Shown here piece by piece: positions 36,801-47,700 of a DNA stretch of 64,000 bases. The position numbers and the translations under genes are program-made. The stretch covers positions 1-64,000 of the forward strand of contig NVWA01000031.1 in NCBI GenBank assembly GCA_002746535.1, read 5' to 3'. The notes under the pieces are model-generated. The model did not search any database, was not told the DNA's origin, and saw only the letters and a list, made by a program, of their open reading frames with translations. Source of the stretch: Planctomycetota bacterium. Its GTDB lineage: Bacteria > Planctomycetota > GCA-2746535. Each line of letters opens with the position of its first letter. The stretch's first letter is position 1.

Positions 36801-39800
36801 GATCTTGAAAAAGAAATGATTGATATTTGGCAGGAAATTCTTGGATTAGATAAAATTGGTGTTGAGGATGATTTTTTTGAAATTGGTGGTCATAGTATAA
36901 AAGCAACATTGTTGATGACTAAATTATCCAAGTCTCTATCAGTAGATTTCTCTTTGAAGGAAATATTTGAATCAAGAACAATTGCAAATCTAGCTCACAT
37001 TGCCCAATTCAAGAAACCAAGCTTATTTGCTGAAATTACTAAAGCTCCCACTCAAGAATATCATGAACTTAGTTATGCTCAAAAAAGACTTTGGACATTA
37101 GATAAAATTCAAGGTGGCTCAATCGCTTACAATTTACATGGGGCATTTCATTTAACTGGTTCATTAGATCTGAATTTAGTTGAGAAGGCCTTTTTGTATA
37201 TAGTTGGTCGTCATGAATCTTTGAGATTGCAATTCATTGAAATTGATGGGGTACCTTATCAGAAATCTAATCAAGAAAACATCTTCAAAATTTTATCAGA
37301 CGAAGTCAGTTCTTTGGATGAAGCTAACTCAAAATGTTTAGAAGAAATTGAATGGGCCTTTGATTTATCTAAAGGTAATTTATTTCGAGTGAAAGTCTTA
37401 AAAATTAGTGATCAAAAATCCGTCTTATCCATTTGTATTCATCATATTGTTTGCGATGGTTGGTCCATTGGGATCTTGTTAAAAGAATTCACATCAATCT
37501 ACAATTCATTTGAAGATCATAATTTAGAAGAATTGAATATCCAATATACCGATTTTACTCATTGGCAAAATGATGCGATTCGCTCATCATCAATGTTATC
37601 CCAAAGAGAATACTGGTTAAATACGTTAAAAGGGGAAGTACCCGTTTTAGAATTACCTACGGATTATACACGCCCATCAGAAAAAAGTTTCAATGGATCT
37701 TTATTACACTTTGATTTGCCAGAAGATCTTTTTCAAAGTTTAAAATCATTTAACGAATCCAATAAGCTGACTTTATTTATGGGTTTGATTGGATTTTATA
37801 ATTTATTATTACACAAATACACCCATCAAAAAGAAATTATTATTGGTATCCCTATTTCTGGTCGTTATCACTCAGATCTAAATAACCAAGTTGGTTACTA
37901 TTTAAATACATTACCCATTAAAATTACAATTGATCCTAATGAGAGCTTAGCAAGTTATTATAAAAAATTAAAAAATAATGTGAAAAATGCTTTTGAAAAT
38001 CAAGTGTATCCATTTGATGAATTAATGGATGAATTAGAACTTGAAAATAATCCTAGCAGATCCGGTCTATATGATGTTATGTTCGGTTTACAAAACTTTG
38101 ATCAAGGTGAAATCGGTTTAACAAATATTAAAAGTGAAGTCCTAGATATTGATTCGCCAACAAGTAAATTCGATTTGACGATGGTATGCGAAGAAAAGAA
38201 TAATAAGCTTAGTATAAACCTCGAATTCGCAACCGACTTATTCAAAACAGAAACCATCGAACAGTTGAAAACACATTTCATTCAATTGGTGAATGCTTCT
38301 TTAAGTTCTGCAGATGAAAAGATAAAGGACATAAACCTTTTATCAGAAATTGAATCAATTAATATAATCGAAAAATTTAATGAAGGGGCGAAAGTAGACC
38401 CTTCAACCAGTTCAAATAAAGGTATCATCGATTACTTTAATGAGATGGTTGACAAATATCCTGATAATATTGCCATATCAACAAGCCATGAAAAGTTATC
38501 CTATACTGAATTAAATAACTTATCGAATCAAATCGCCCACCTTATCCTTAGTGCTATCGACTTTAACCCTGAAGACAAAATTGGTATTTATGCTACTCGT
38601 AGCCCATGGATGATTGCCTGTATTTTAGGAATTCTAAAAACAGGAGCAGCTTATGTGCCTGTAGACACTAAAAATCCAATTGAAAGAAGTTTGTTTCTTT
38701 TTAAAGATAGTCAAAGTAAATTAATCTTGACTGAGAAATCATTTAAAGATGAGTTAATAGAAACAGCATTGCCTTTGATCATTGAAGATGATATTCAAAA
38801 TACATCATCTGAGAAATTATTAGTTTCTCATAACCCAAATCATCTTGTTTACGTCATGTACACATCAGGTTCTTCCGGAACACCAAAGGGTGTCTTAGTA
38901 GAACAAAAGTCAGTGATCGCTCTAGTTAAAAATACTAATTATACGTCGATTAAACCAACTGATCATATCCTTCAGTTATCGAATTATTCTTTTGATGGTT
39001 GCGTATTTGATATTTTTGGCGCTTTGTTACACGGAGCATCGCTTCAATTAATCAATCATGACATGCTATTATCACCAAATCTTTTATGTGACTTCATCAA
39101 AGAACAAAATATTAACATAACCTTTATTACAACGGCGTTAATCAACACCTTGGTGGATATTGATCCAGAGATTATCCGTCAGTTTGATAAGATCTATTTT
39201 GGTGGCCAAGAAGCTTCGCTTAAACATATTCAAAAAGCATTAGAATATAGAAAAAACAAAGATTCTATTGTACATGTATATGGACCAACGGAAACAACGA
39301 CATTTGCTTCCTATTATGTCATTGACTCTATTGATGAAAAAACAGGCAATATCCCCATTGGCTCTGCCTTGTCACAAGATCAACTATACTTATTAGATGA
39401 CCACATGAATCCTGTGCCTGTTGGGGTAACAGGGGAAATTTTCATTAGTGGTGCTGGGGTTGCTAGATCTTATTTGAATAGACCTGAAGAAACGGCAAAG
39501 GTCTTCTTGGAAAACCCTTTTGATGATAATTACCATCTCTACAAAACAAATGATATAGGTCGCTGGACAAGCGAAGGACAAATTGAGTTTTTGGGTCGAA
39601 AAGATCTTCAAGTTAAAATTAGAGGTTTCAGAGTTGAAATTGGTGAAGTTGAAAATGCCATTTTGAGAAATGAAGCGATTGAAAAAGTATTTGTTATGGC
39701 GTGGTCTGAATACAAAGGCGCTAACAAACAATTGGTGGCTTATTTTGTAACCAAGAAAGAGTTAAATAAAAACGATCTCAGGAAATGGCTATCTAGTTTT

Positions 39801-41513
39801 TTACCAGATTACATGATTCCTGCCCATATGATTGCAATGGAAGAACTTCCTCTAAATGCCAATGGTAAAGTAGAACGTAAAAAATTACCTTCACCTGCGG
39901 ATGAGTCACATGAAGCAGATGAACAATATATTGCCCCAAAAAGTAAATCTGAAGAAATATTAGAATCTGTTTGGTGTAAATTACTAGGCCGTAAAAAAAT
40001 CAGCGTCCAAGATAACTATTTTTCACTAGGCGGTGATTCAATCAAAGCCATTCAGATGATTGCTGCTTTAAGAAATCAGCATCTGAAAATGGAAATAAAA
40101 GACTTATATAGTTTTCCAACAATTGAAGGTTTATCTCAGTGCTTAGTTCTTAGTGATACTCATAAAACTGAAAAACGAGAAGTTTGTGAGTTTCCTCTAT
40201 TACCTATTCAATCATGGTTTCTTAAAGAGAAGAAGGGTTCTTTAGATCACTTCAATCAGGATATTCTCATTAAATGGAATGGGAGTTTAGACGAGACCAT
40301 TTTAGAAAATTCAATCAATGCTATTATAGATCATCATGATCTTTTCAGAGCTTCGTTGACTGATAACAAGACATTAGACGTAAAAGATAACGCGAATGTT
40401 CCTATTCAAAAAATTAAACTTGCTAGCAATGATGAAGAAGAACTTTTAACGACAACGTTAGCTATTAACCTTGAAATGAATCTACATCAAGGACCATTGA
40501 TAAAAGTAGCTTTGATAAATACTCCTGATGGCAGTGATTACTTATATATTGTGATTCATCATATGATAGTTGACGGTGTCTCTTGGCGAATCTTATTAGA
40601 AGATTTAGAAAACTCATATAAACTGAATTCAAAAAACAATGAATTCAAACGTTCTAGTTCATCGAAATCATGGGCCGAGTTTCTCTTAAACACAGACCAA
40701 TTTAATGTAGAAATAGATTACTGGATGAATCTAACGATGGCGAAAGATTCACAGTTACCCTTAGAAACGTTGGATCAATATGAAGTGAAGATAGAAGACC
40801 GAACTCTTGATGCAGAACTAACCAAAAAGTTTTTGACTAATGCACATGAGTCTTTTAATACGGAAACGAACGATTTACTACTCATGGCACTTTCTTTAAG
40901 CTTTCAGAAAATTCATGGACAAAAAAGTTCTTTAATTTACCTAGAAGGTCATGGGAGAGAAGAGTTAAGCGATACAATTGACTTGAGCCATACCATCGGC
41001 TGGTTCACGTCAATGTTCCCGGTAGCCATTGCTTGTGATGAAAATGAAGACCTAGCAACTCAAGTTAAACGTTTCAAGGAATCATTACGTACAACACCTC
41101 ATAAAGGTTTGGGATATGGTGTGCTGAAATATCTACAGAATGCGATTAATGTAGAATATTATCCTAGTGCCAGTTTCAATTATTTAGGACAATTTGAAAG
41201 TGGTCCTGATGAAGGTTTGTTTACGGTATCATCTTTAAAAACCGGCAAAACAAATGCTGATCATTTAGCGCTGACGTGTCCAATAGATATTGTTGCTTAT
41301 GTTGAGTCAAATCAATTGAAAGTATCTGTATCTTATGCCCATTCATCAAAGAATCAAAGCCTTGTAAATTCCTTATTAGATAGTTATGTCGATGAGTTAA
41401 GTAAAATCATTAACTTCTGTTGCGAAACGGATGACTCTGGGATTACACCTAGTGATATTGATATCGATGGGTTTGACGTGGATATGCTTGACAATGTACT
41501 TGATAACTTATGA
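33849..41513 (+). CDS. NRPS, two modules: C-A(Thr)-PCP-C-A(Ile/Val-like)-PCP-E
   Basis: Third megasynthase, 2554 residues from ATG 33849, which overlaps the previous gene by 11 nt. Domains: C 1-450, with the acceptor docking start KKNLKDIYTLSPMQ and HHIIMDG near 144; A 490-965; PCP near 1013 (IGGHS); C 1070-1500 (HHIVCDG near 1198); A 1550-2015; PCP near 2061 (LGGDS); E 2115-2530 (HHMIVDGVSW near 2237); donor docking tail TPSDIDIDGFDVDML. Specificity residues read by eye: first A domain DFWNCGMVHK, one change from the threonine code DFWNIGMVHK; second A domain DGFFYGVTFK, close to isoleucine/valine codes. It therefore adds L-Thr and then a residue turned to D by E. The Thr hydroxyl is a possible lactone site. 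Confidence 0.93.
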   Translation: MMNKKNLKDIYTLSPMQAGMLFHTSLDKNTSAYIEQSEVLLEGSFDPEIFKNSWRKIIERHDAFRSVFVLKKTARPIQVVLKEVSYDEYYQDVSDDSEDEIFRCIEDFKAQDIKKGFDVTKGPLFRLAVFKLDNNQHKVIWTFHHIIMDGWSLGLILDELFNIYASLKDQKQITLKTPVAYGNFIKFLESKNNDEGMSFWKENLKTLEQQTLLPQLKNQQKNYDLKIMPIALDKNIFDKINDFTKEQGITLNNYVLGIWALCLNLYTGQNDLVFGKTVSGRSADLPQSEDIVGLFINTIPVHIELQKDESFLSLLKRIQKESFASDEYDWCSLANIQNESTLKSNLINHIIVFENYPLDENNNEWDALNLGFKIKEVKGAEHTNYDFEIVAMPGESLMFDVKYNQSKYDKEMIAELMNTFLRLCEKGITSPESNCFDLNKIENTDYFLNEVNNNWPSTEAEIKVESVLTQFKKQVQLNPTNIALKINKKEISYQELDDRSNKFASFLINVHNVQPGQLVAAMIDRNEKAIISFFGIMKAGAAYIPLDPTYPQEKIDFMLEDSGVDILILDDAFQERTFDSFDGKRLLFEDVSSKSDLPTVEISIEDCAYIIYTSGSTGIPKGCMISHKNLGSLIQGSKFSFDFNNNDRWVIAHSLCFDFSVWEMYGALCFGGTLYIPTKEVVSDTKSFYSFLAENKITVLNQTPAAFYQIIQEDALQNDNALSAIRTVCFGGDRLDLKPIREWANKYPLDKTKLVNMFGITETTVHVSYKHITNQDLEENQGESPIGIPIPYVSMIILDSHQRIVPINVTGEIYVGGAGVSLGYLNRESLTSERFIQNPYDETETLYRSGDLGYRNEQGEIIYLGRNDFQVQIRGFRVELGEISFRLQEIKNVKDAVILAKKDGDRDDRLIAFYTSENKQELDPETIKSELRHHLAEYMVPPQIYFLQEFPLTSNNKIDRKALLSLEEDVLSKGLAESYVAPRNDLEKEMIDIWQEILGLDKIGVEDDFFEIGGHSIKATLLMTKLSKSLSVDFSLKEIFESRTIANLAHIAQFKKPSLFAEITKAPTQEYHELSYAQKRLWTLDKIQGGSIAYNLHGAFHLTGSLDLNLVEKAFLYIVGRHESLRLQFIEIDGVPYQKSNQENIFKILSDEVSSLDEANSKCLEEIEWAFDLSKGNLFRVKVLKISDQKSVLSICIHHIVCDGWSIGILLKEFTSIYNSFEDHNLEELNIQYTDFTHWQNDAIRSSSMLSQREYWLNTLKGEVPVLELPTDYTRPSEKSFNGSLLHFDLPEDLFQSLKSFNESNKLTLFMGLIGFYNLLLHKYTHQKEIIIGIPISGRYHSDLNNQVGYYLNTLPIKITIDPNESLASYYKKLKNNVKNAFENQVYPFDELMDELELENNPSRSGLYDVMFGLQNFDQGEIGLTNIKSEVLDIDSPTSKFDLTMVCEEKNNKLSINLEFATDLFKTETIEQLKTHFIQLVNASLSSADEKIKDINLLSEIESINIIEKFNEGAKVDPSTSSNKGIIDYFNEMVDKYPDNIAISTSHEKLSYTELNNLSNQIAHLILSAIDFNPEDKIGIYATRSPWMIACILGILKTGAAYVPVDTKNPIERSLFLFKDSQSKLILTEKSFKDELIETALPLIIEDDIQNTSSEKLLVSHNPNHLVYVMYTSGSSGTPKGVLVEQKSVIALVKNTNYTSIKPTDHILQLSNYSFDGCVFDIFGALLHGASLQLINHDMLLSPNLLCDFIKEQNINITFITTALINTLVDIDPEIIRQFDKIYFGGQEASLKHIQKALEYRKNKDSIVHVYGPTETTTFASYYVIDSIDEKTGNIPIGSALSQDQLYLLDDHMNPVPVGVTGEIFISGAGVARSYLNRPEETAKVFLENPFDDNYHLYKTNDIGRWTSEGQIEFLGRKDLQVKIRGFRVEIGEVENAILRNEAIEKVFVMAWSEYKGANKQLVAYFVTKKELNKNDLRKWLSSFLPDYMIPAHMIAMEELPLNANGKVERKKLPSPADESHEADEQYIAPKSKSEEILESVWCKLLGRKKISVQDNYFSLGGDSIKAIQMIAALRNQHLKMEIKDLYSFPTIEGLSQCLVLSDTHKTEKREVCEFPLLPIQSWFLKEKKGSLDHFNQDILIKWNGSLDETILENSINAIIDHHDLFRASLTDNKTLDVKDNANVPIQKIKLASNDEEELLTTTLAINLEMNLHQGPLIKVALINTPDGSDYLYIVIHHMIVDGVSWRILLEDLENSYKLNSKNNEFKRSSSSKSWAEFLLNTDQFNVEIDYWMNLTMAKDSQLPLETLDQYEVKIEDRTLDAELTKKFLTNAHESFNTETNDLLLMALSLSFQKIHGQKSSLIYLEGHGREELSDTIDLSHTIGWFTSMFPVAIACDENEDLATQVKRFKESLRTTPHKGLGYGVLKYLQNAINVEYYPSASFNYLGQFESGPDEGLFTVSSLKTGKTNADHLALTCPIDIVAYVESNQLKVSVSYAHSSKNQSLVNSLLDSYVDELSKIINFCCETDDSGITPSDIDIDGFDVDMLDNVLDNL

Positions 41514-41514
41514 C

Positions 41515-41543
41515 CTGGGAGCGCCGGCAGCTTGCCGGCTTAA
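41515..41543 (+). repeat. GC-rich palindromic repeat (REP-like), copy 1
   Basis: A 29-nt GC-rich unit starting 2 nt after the stop of the third synthase. It contains an internal stem-loop, GCCGGCA-GCT-TGCCGGC (41523-41539). It is the exact reverse complement of copy 2. GC content is far above the surroundings. It resembles REP elements mobilised by RAYT transposases, but no transposase is present here. Confidence 0.85.
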
Positions 41544-41630
41544 AGTTCTCACTTATTATGCGATAAAAAATAAAGAAGGATTAAAAAGATATATAAAACT
41601 TTGAACTTATCATAAAAGAAGCTTTTGAGG

Positions 41631-41659
41631 TTAAGCCGGCAAGCTGCCGGCGCTCCCAG
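41631..41659 (-). repeat. GC-rich palindromic repeat (REP-like), copy 2
   Basis: Exact 29/29 reverse complement of copy 1, 87 nt away. In the mRNA the two copies could pair into one long stable hairpin, or each could fold on itself (7-bp stem, 3-nt loop). The AT-rich DNA between copies 1-2 and 2-3 is loosely similar, which hints at stepwise duplication. Confidence 0.85.
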
Positions 41660-41747
41660 CATTAAGTTTAAACATAAAGAATAAAAGAAAGTTAAAAGAT
41701 ACATTGATAGTAAATAAAAACAATAAACCCAAAAACACCTTTTACGC

Positions 41748-41775
41748 TAAGCTGGCAAGCTGCCGGCGCTCCCAG
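41748..41775 (-). repeat. GC-rich palindromic repeat (REP-like), copy 3, abutting a start codon
   Basis: Same orientation as copy 2, with 27 of 28 positions identical (one C to T change that leaves a wobble pair in the stem). It ends CGCTCCCAG, then CA, then the ATG of the fourth synthase. The place where a ribosome binding site should be is therefore occupied by the repeat, and CTCCC is the opposite of a Shine-Dalgarno sequence. Confidence 0.85.
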
Positions 41776-41777
41776 CA

Positions 41778-44700
41778 ATGGTAGATAAAAAGAATATTAA
41801 AAATATTTACGCCTTAAGTCCCATGCAAGAAGGGATGTTGCTACATTCTGTTTACGACGATAAGTTAGCTTATTTCGAACAAGTTCGTTATCACATTAAA
41901 GGCCAACTAAACATAGAAGCTTTCAATAAAAGCTGGAATTCTATTATTTCGCGCCATGATATTTTCAGAACCATTTTTGTTCATGAAAAAGTTCCTCAGC
42001 CAATTCAAATTGTGTTTAAAAAGCGAGAGCTTGATATTCCATTCGAAGATATCTCATCATCTAGCCTGGATGAGCAAGAAAGTATTTTATTAAATAAGGT
42101 TGAGGCCGATAGGGCGATCCCATTCAACTTGAGCAAAGATATGCTGATGCGTATTTCTTTATTCAAATTAGCTGATGATTCATTTGAAATTATTTGGAGT
42201 TTTCATCATATCTTAATGGATGGTTGGAGCCTAGGTTTAATTCAAGAAGAATTCTTTCAAACTTATGCGGCATTCTCTAAAAATACACAACCAGTATTAC
42301 AGCCGGTCATGCCCTTTGCTGAATACATCAAATACTTAAAAGAAGTTGATCAAACTAAATCAATAGAATTCTGGACGGATTATTTAAAGGATTTTAAAAG
42401 GCAGTCTTCCGTACCCGTATCCGCCAATGATAATGATGGCGCTTATCAACCGGGGGAATATTTCTTTGAGTTATCTAAAGACGATACAAAATCACTTGAA
42501 AAACTGGCTCAGGATCATCAAGTTACCACCGGGGTATTATTCCAATGTCTTTGGGCAGTTTATTTAAATTCATTTAATACGCAAAACAATGGAAAATTAG
42601 ATGTTGTTTATGGGGTTACTGTATCTGGGCGTCCTCCAGAAATTAGAAATGTAGAAAGTATTATTGGTCTTTTTATTAACACCGTACCTCAAAGATTCAC
42701 AGCAAATCTTAATGATTCTTTTGTTGATTACTTACAAAACTCACAAAAAAACTTGGCTGAGTCGAAATCCTTTCATTTTACATCGCTATCAGAGATCCAA
42801 GCTTTAAGTGAATTAAAACAACACTTATTCGATCATGTTTTTGTTTTTGAGAATTACCCTTTTGAAGAAACTAGTGAAGAAGACATGCAATCTATTGGAA
42901 TCGCTATCGATCATTTTGAGCATTTTGATTTCACCAACTATAATTTCACTTTCCAGATGGTTCCTTCTGATCAATTTGGTTTTAAGTTTCTCTATAATAA
43001 AAATAATTACTCCAACGATTTTTTCAAATGGTTAGAACGATCTATTCGGTTTTCTATAAAAAAAATATTAAATGATACAAATATTTCTCTCAATAAGTTA
43101 ATTTTACAATCTCCTAAATCTGAGGCACAGTTGATACCCTTGAATTCTAGTGATGAGTTTGGGGTTATTTTAGATGAAGATCAGAATCTAAGCCCTGTAG
43201 GAGTGTTAGGTGATTTATATACCTGTAACGGCGAAAACAATTTAGACAAGATTCAACCCAAAGGGCTCAAAGCCATTTCAGTAGGTAATAGTATTCAAAC
43301 CTTTGACTCTGTAATTGATTACGAAAAGACACTTGAAGACAAAGGGTATTTAGTTCAGCCTAAACTAGCATTAAAATCTATCTTAATTACAGCTAGTTTT
43401 ACGGTTGACCTTCTTAGCACTAGTTTAGACTGGTGGATGAAAACATTTTCACTTCCATATACAACAAACTTATCATCCTATAATCAAATTTTTCAGCAAC
43501 TGTCTGATAGCAACTCAGAATTAAATAATAATAGTAATAATAATGATATTAATCTTATCATGATTCGCTTGCATGATTGGTTACGTGATAGCCCAGAGGC
43601 AAGTATTGAAGAACAAAAGCTACTAATACTTAAAAACAAAGAATACTTGATTTCATTGTTGCAAGGATATCAAAATGCAGCGAAGTTATTTATCTCATTT
43701 CTACCTTATAATTCCTCAGAGATACCAACAGAATTAAATAGATTTTTAAAAGAAAATACCGTTGCTCTCTCAAAAGATATTAATGAAATACCCGGGATAT
43801 CCCTCTTGAATCTTGAGAATGCTTTTGGTGACTATGGATTGACAACAGGTTTTGATGAAAAACAAAATAATTTAGGGCATATCCCATATTCAGAAAATGG
43901 TTTCAACTGTATTGGTGCTAAAACTAGTAGATCCATTTGCTCTTATTTACTGCCAGCCTTTAAAGTGATTGTACTTGATTGCGATAACACGCTTTGGCAA
44001 GGGGTCGTTGGCGAGGATGGTGTTCAAGGAATTAAAATTACCGAGAACTATAAGTTGTTCCAAGAGTTTATTCTAAATAAATATCATTCAGGTTTTTTAT
44101 TAGCCATTGCTAGTAAGAATAATGAGGAGAATGTCTGGGAAGCTTTTGAAAAGAACTCCGATATGATTCTAAAGAAAGAACATTTTGCATCAGCAAAGAT
44201 TAATTGGAATGTGAAATCTGACAACATTAAGGATATTGCCAAAGATTTAAACCTAGGATTGAGTAGTTTTATTTTCTTAGATGATTCAGCTATGGAATGT
44301 TCAGAAGTAATGCAAGCTTGTCCTGAAGTTTTGACAATTAAATTTCCCGAAAAGGCTCAAAATATTGCGGACTATTGTGATCAACTATGGGCTTTTGATC
44401 AATTTCGTGTAACGGATGAAGATCGTAAACGAAACGAAATGGTGAAGGCTGATGTGATCAGAAATGATTCTGAAAAACAGTCTACCTCTCCAAATGATTT
44501 TACGGAGAACCTAAATTTATCCGTTGAAATATGCTCCTTGCAAAAAGATTCGCCAAAAGAAAGTTGGGAAAGAGCTTCTCAATTAACCTATCGAACAAAT
44601 CAGTTTAACTTAAGTACCATTAGACGTACTGAAAAAGAAATGATAGAGTTATTGAATGATGGCTATCAAGTATGGCTTGTAAAAGCATCCGATCGTTTTG

Positions 44701-47700
44701 GTCAATATGGATGGGTGGGTGTTGTTATCTTTAAGGTAAATGATACTGAACTCGTGATAGATTCTTATATGTTATCCTGTCGTGTTTTAGCCAGAAAAGT
44801 TGAGCATGCCATCTTTTCAGCCTTAAAAAACCAATCGAGTAACTTGAATGTTACTTCTATTGCTTGCACCTATCTTCCAACGGATAAAAACCTACCAATG
44901 AAAAAATTCTTGGCCGAATTTAACTGGGATGAAAACAAGGCCGAATGCTTAAAAATTTCTATTGACAGAATACCTGACATAGAAGCCTATATAACCTTGA
45001 ACTATTTAGATGCCTATCCTATTGTTAAAAAGGAAATGGTGGAAACGGTAAATATCACAGAATCATCTGTGAGTGATATTAGTGCCAAACACAAAATCTA
45101 TTTCTCTTTGACAAATGAAAGCAAACTTAATCACCATGCTTACTATAAAGCGTTGTTTGCTTCTAATATTAAATCTTTGGCTGACTTGCCTTATCAAGAA
45201 ATTGTATCTCGAGAACTAGAAAGTGAATATGTTTCTCCTGAAACAAAAACAGAAATAAGTTTAAGTATATTCTGGCAAGAATTATTAAAAATTGATCGCG
45301 TTGGAGTAATTGATAATTTCTTTCAATTAGGTGGTCATAGTCTATTAGCAACGAGATTGTTATCGCGCGTTTACAAAGATTTCGAAGTCAATATTAGCTT
45401 AAAAGACTTTTTTGATAACGCAACTATTCGAAAATTTGCCGAGCTCATTCATAGTAAACAATCGAATTATGAAACGATACAAAGAGTTGAAAGACAAACT
45501 CACTATGAATTATCCTATGCCCAAAGAAGATTATGGGCCGTCCAGAATATGGATGAAGAATCATTTGCCTATAACACACCTAGTAATTATTTAATTAAAG
45601 GTGAATTAAATATTAAACATTTAAGAGAATCCTTTTTAGCTATTTTCGAAAAACAGAGTTCATTAAGAACTCGCTTTGAATTGGTCGATGGTACTCCTCG
45701 TCAGTTTATAATTGATGATGTGGCCTCCGCTTTTGAAGTTATTCATTACGATGATCTTGGTATAGATGATTTAAAAAGATATTTATCGGAACAAGGTGAA
45801 ATTGTTTTTGATCTTTCCAAGGGACCATTGATTAGATTTCTTTTGATTGAGATCAACTCTAAGGAATTTGTTTTACATATTAATATGCACCATATTATCA
45901 GTGATGGCTGGTCCATGGAACTTCTTGAAAGTGAATTCCTTACTATTTATGATGCCTTGAAGTCGGGGAAGTCTGATTTTAAACCAGAGCCTCTAACTTT
46001 GGAATATATTGATTATGCCAATTGGCATAATTCTAAAATTCATAATAGTGATAATGTACTAAGAGATTACTGGCATCACAAATTAGAAGGGGAGTTGCCA
46101 ATCCTTAATTACCCTCTCGATAAAAAAAGACCCATCATCCAAACCCATAGAGGCCAGATAAATTCATATCAATTTGATAAATCATTCTTAGCAAATCTCC
46201 AGAAGGTAGCAAAAACATTAAAGGTGAGTCGGTTTGCCGTTTTAAATACTATCGTAAAATTATATCTATACAAAATGACCGGACAAAAAGACTTAGTTAT
46301 AGGTGTGCCTGTTTCTGGAAGATCACATCCAGATTTTCAAAATCAAATTGGTTTCTTTGTTAATACAATTGTTCTTCGTGATCAGCTTGATACGAATGAA
46401 TCATGTGAATTTTTAATGAATCAGGTGCAAGATACATTAACAAGTGCCTATGATCATCAAGATTATCCATTAAATCTTTTAGTCGACGAACTAGGACTTG
46501 ATCGTGATTTAAGTCGATCACCTATTATTGATATCTTTTTAAGTTATCAAAAACTTGAGCAAGATATAGCTGAGATTGAACAAAAGCATCAACTACAAAT
46601 AACTGATTATAAAGTCAATGCTGAAATTAGTCGCTTTGACCTCACGTTTCATTTTCAAGAATCGGAGGATTCTTTAGAACTATTCATTACTTATAATACG
46701 GATCTATTTTTAAATTCATCAATTGACTTTGCTTTTAATTCATTGCAGCAACTTGGGCGAGTAGTATTAGAAAAACCAACATTAGCACTACGAGAAGTTT
46801 CTATTCTTTCTCATGAAGATAAAAATCAGTTATTAACAATCGGAAATCATTTTGATTCTACCGAGCAAGTAAGCACTGAGAATCATATCTTTAGTGTGTT
46901 TCAAGATATAACGCAAAAGAATGAAGATCGTATTGCTGTCAAATATAAGTCCAAAGAGATTTCATACGGTGAGCTAATGGATACTGTTAACCGCATGGCA
47001 TTTCAGCTATCATCAGTTCATCAAATCAAAAAAGGGGATGTCGTCGCTGTTCTTATGCCTAAAAGTGACAACTCGATCATCGCACTTCTAAGTTTAATAA
47101 AGTTAGGGGCTATTTATTTACCCATAGATGCTAAATATCCTGCTAAGAGGATAGAGTATATATTAGAGAACAGTAAGGCTTCTATATGCTTAGTATCAGA
47201 GAGTTCAAAAAAGGATCAACTAAAAACTATTTCAAATAATAGTCTCTTACTCATTGATATGGATAGTTTTGATCTTAATCAAGATGACCAATATGAATAT
47301 ATTAAGAATGTCTTTAATGGGGAAGACTCAGCCTATTTAATTTATACCTCAGGATCAACCGGTAACCCAAAAGGTGTCTTGTTAAAACATCATGGTTTTG
47401 TGAATATGTGTATGGATCAAATTGAAACATTTTCTGTTGAAGCAGGTGATCAAGTCATATGGTTTGCTTCGGCAGCATTTGATGCTTCCTTGTCAGAGAT
47501 ATTCATGACATTGTTAAAAGGGGCTAGTCTTTGTATTCCTAGTGAAGATGATATTCAAGATATTTCTAAATTTGAAACCTTTATTGATACCCATAAAATA
47601 AATATCATGACGCTACCGCCTGTATACCTTCATCAATTAGATAAGAATATATTGTCGAATGTGAAGACGTTAATCACGGCTGGTGAATCACCCATCCTAG

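Noticed and set aside
41515..41775. CRISPR array from the three repeats
   Set aside because: The copies are in mixed orientation, self-palindromic, with unequal AT-rich spacers of similar sequence and no cas genes.
41514..41777. Insertion sequence between synthases 3 and 4
   Set aside because: No transposase frame, no target duplication and no terminal repeats of IS type; the signal is explained by three REP-like units.
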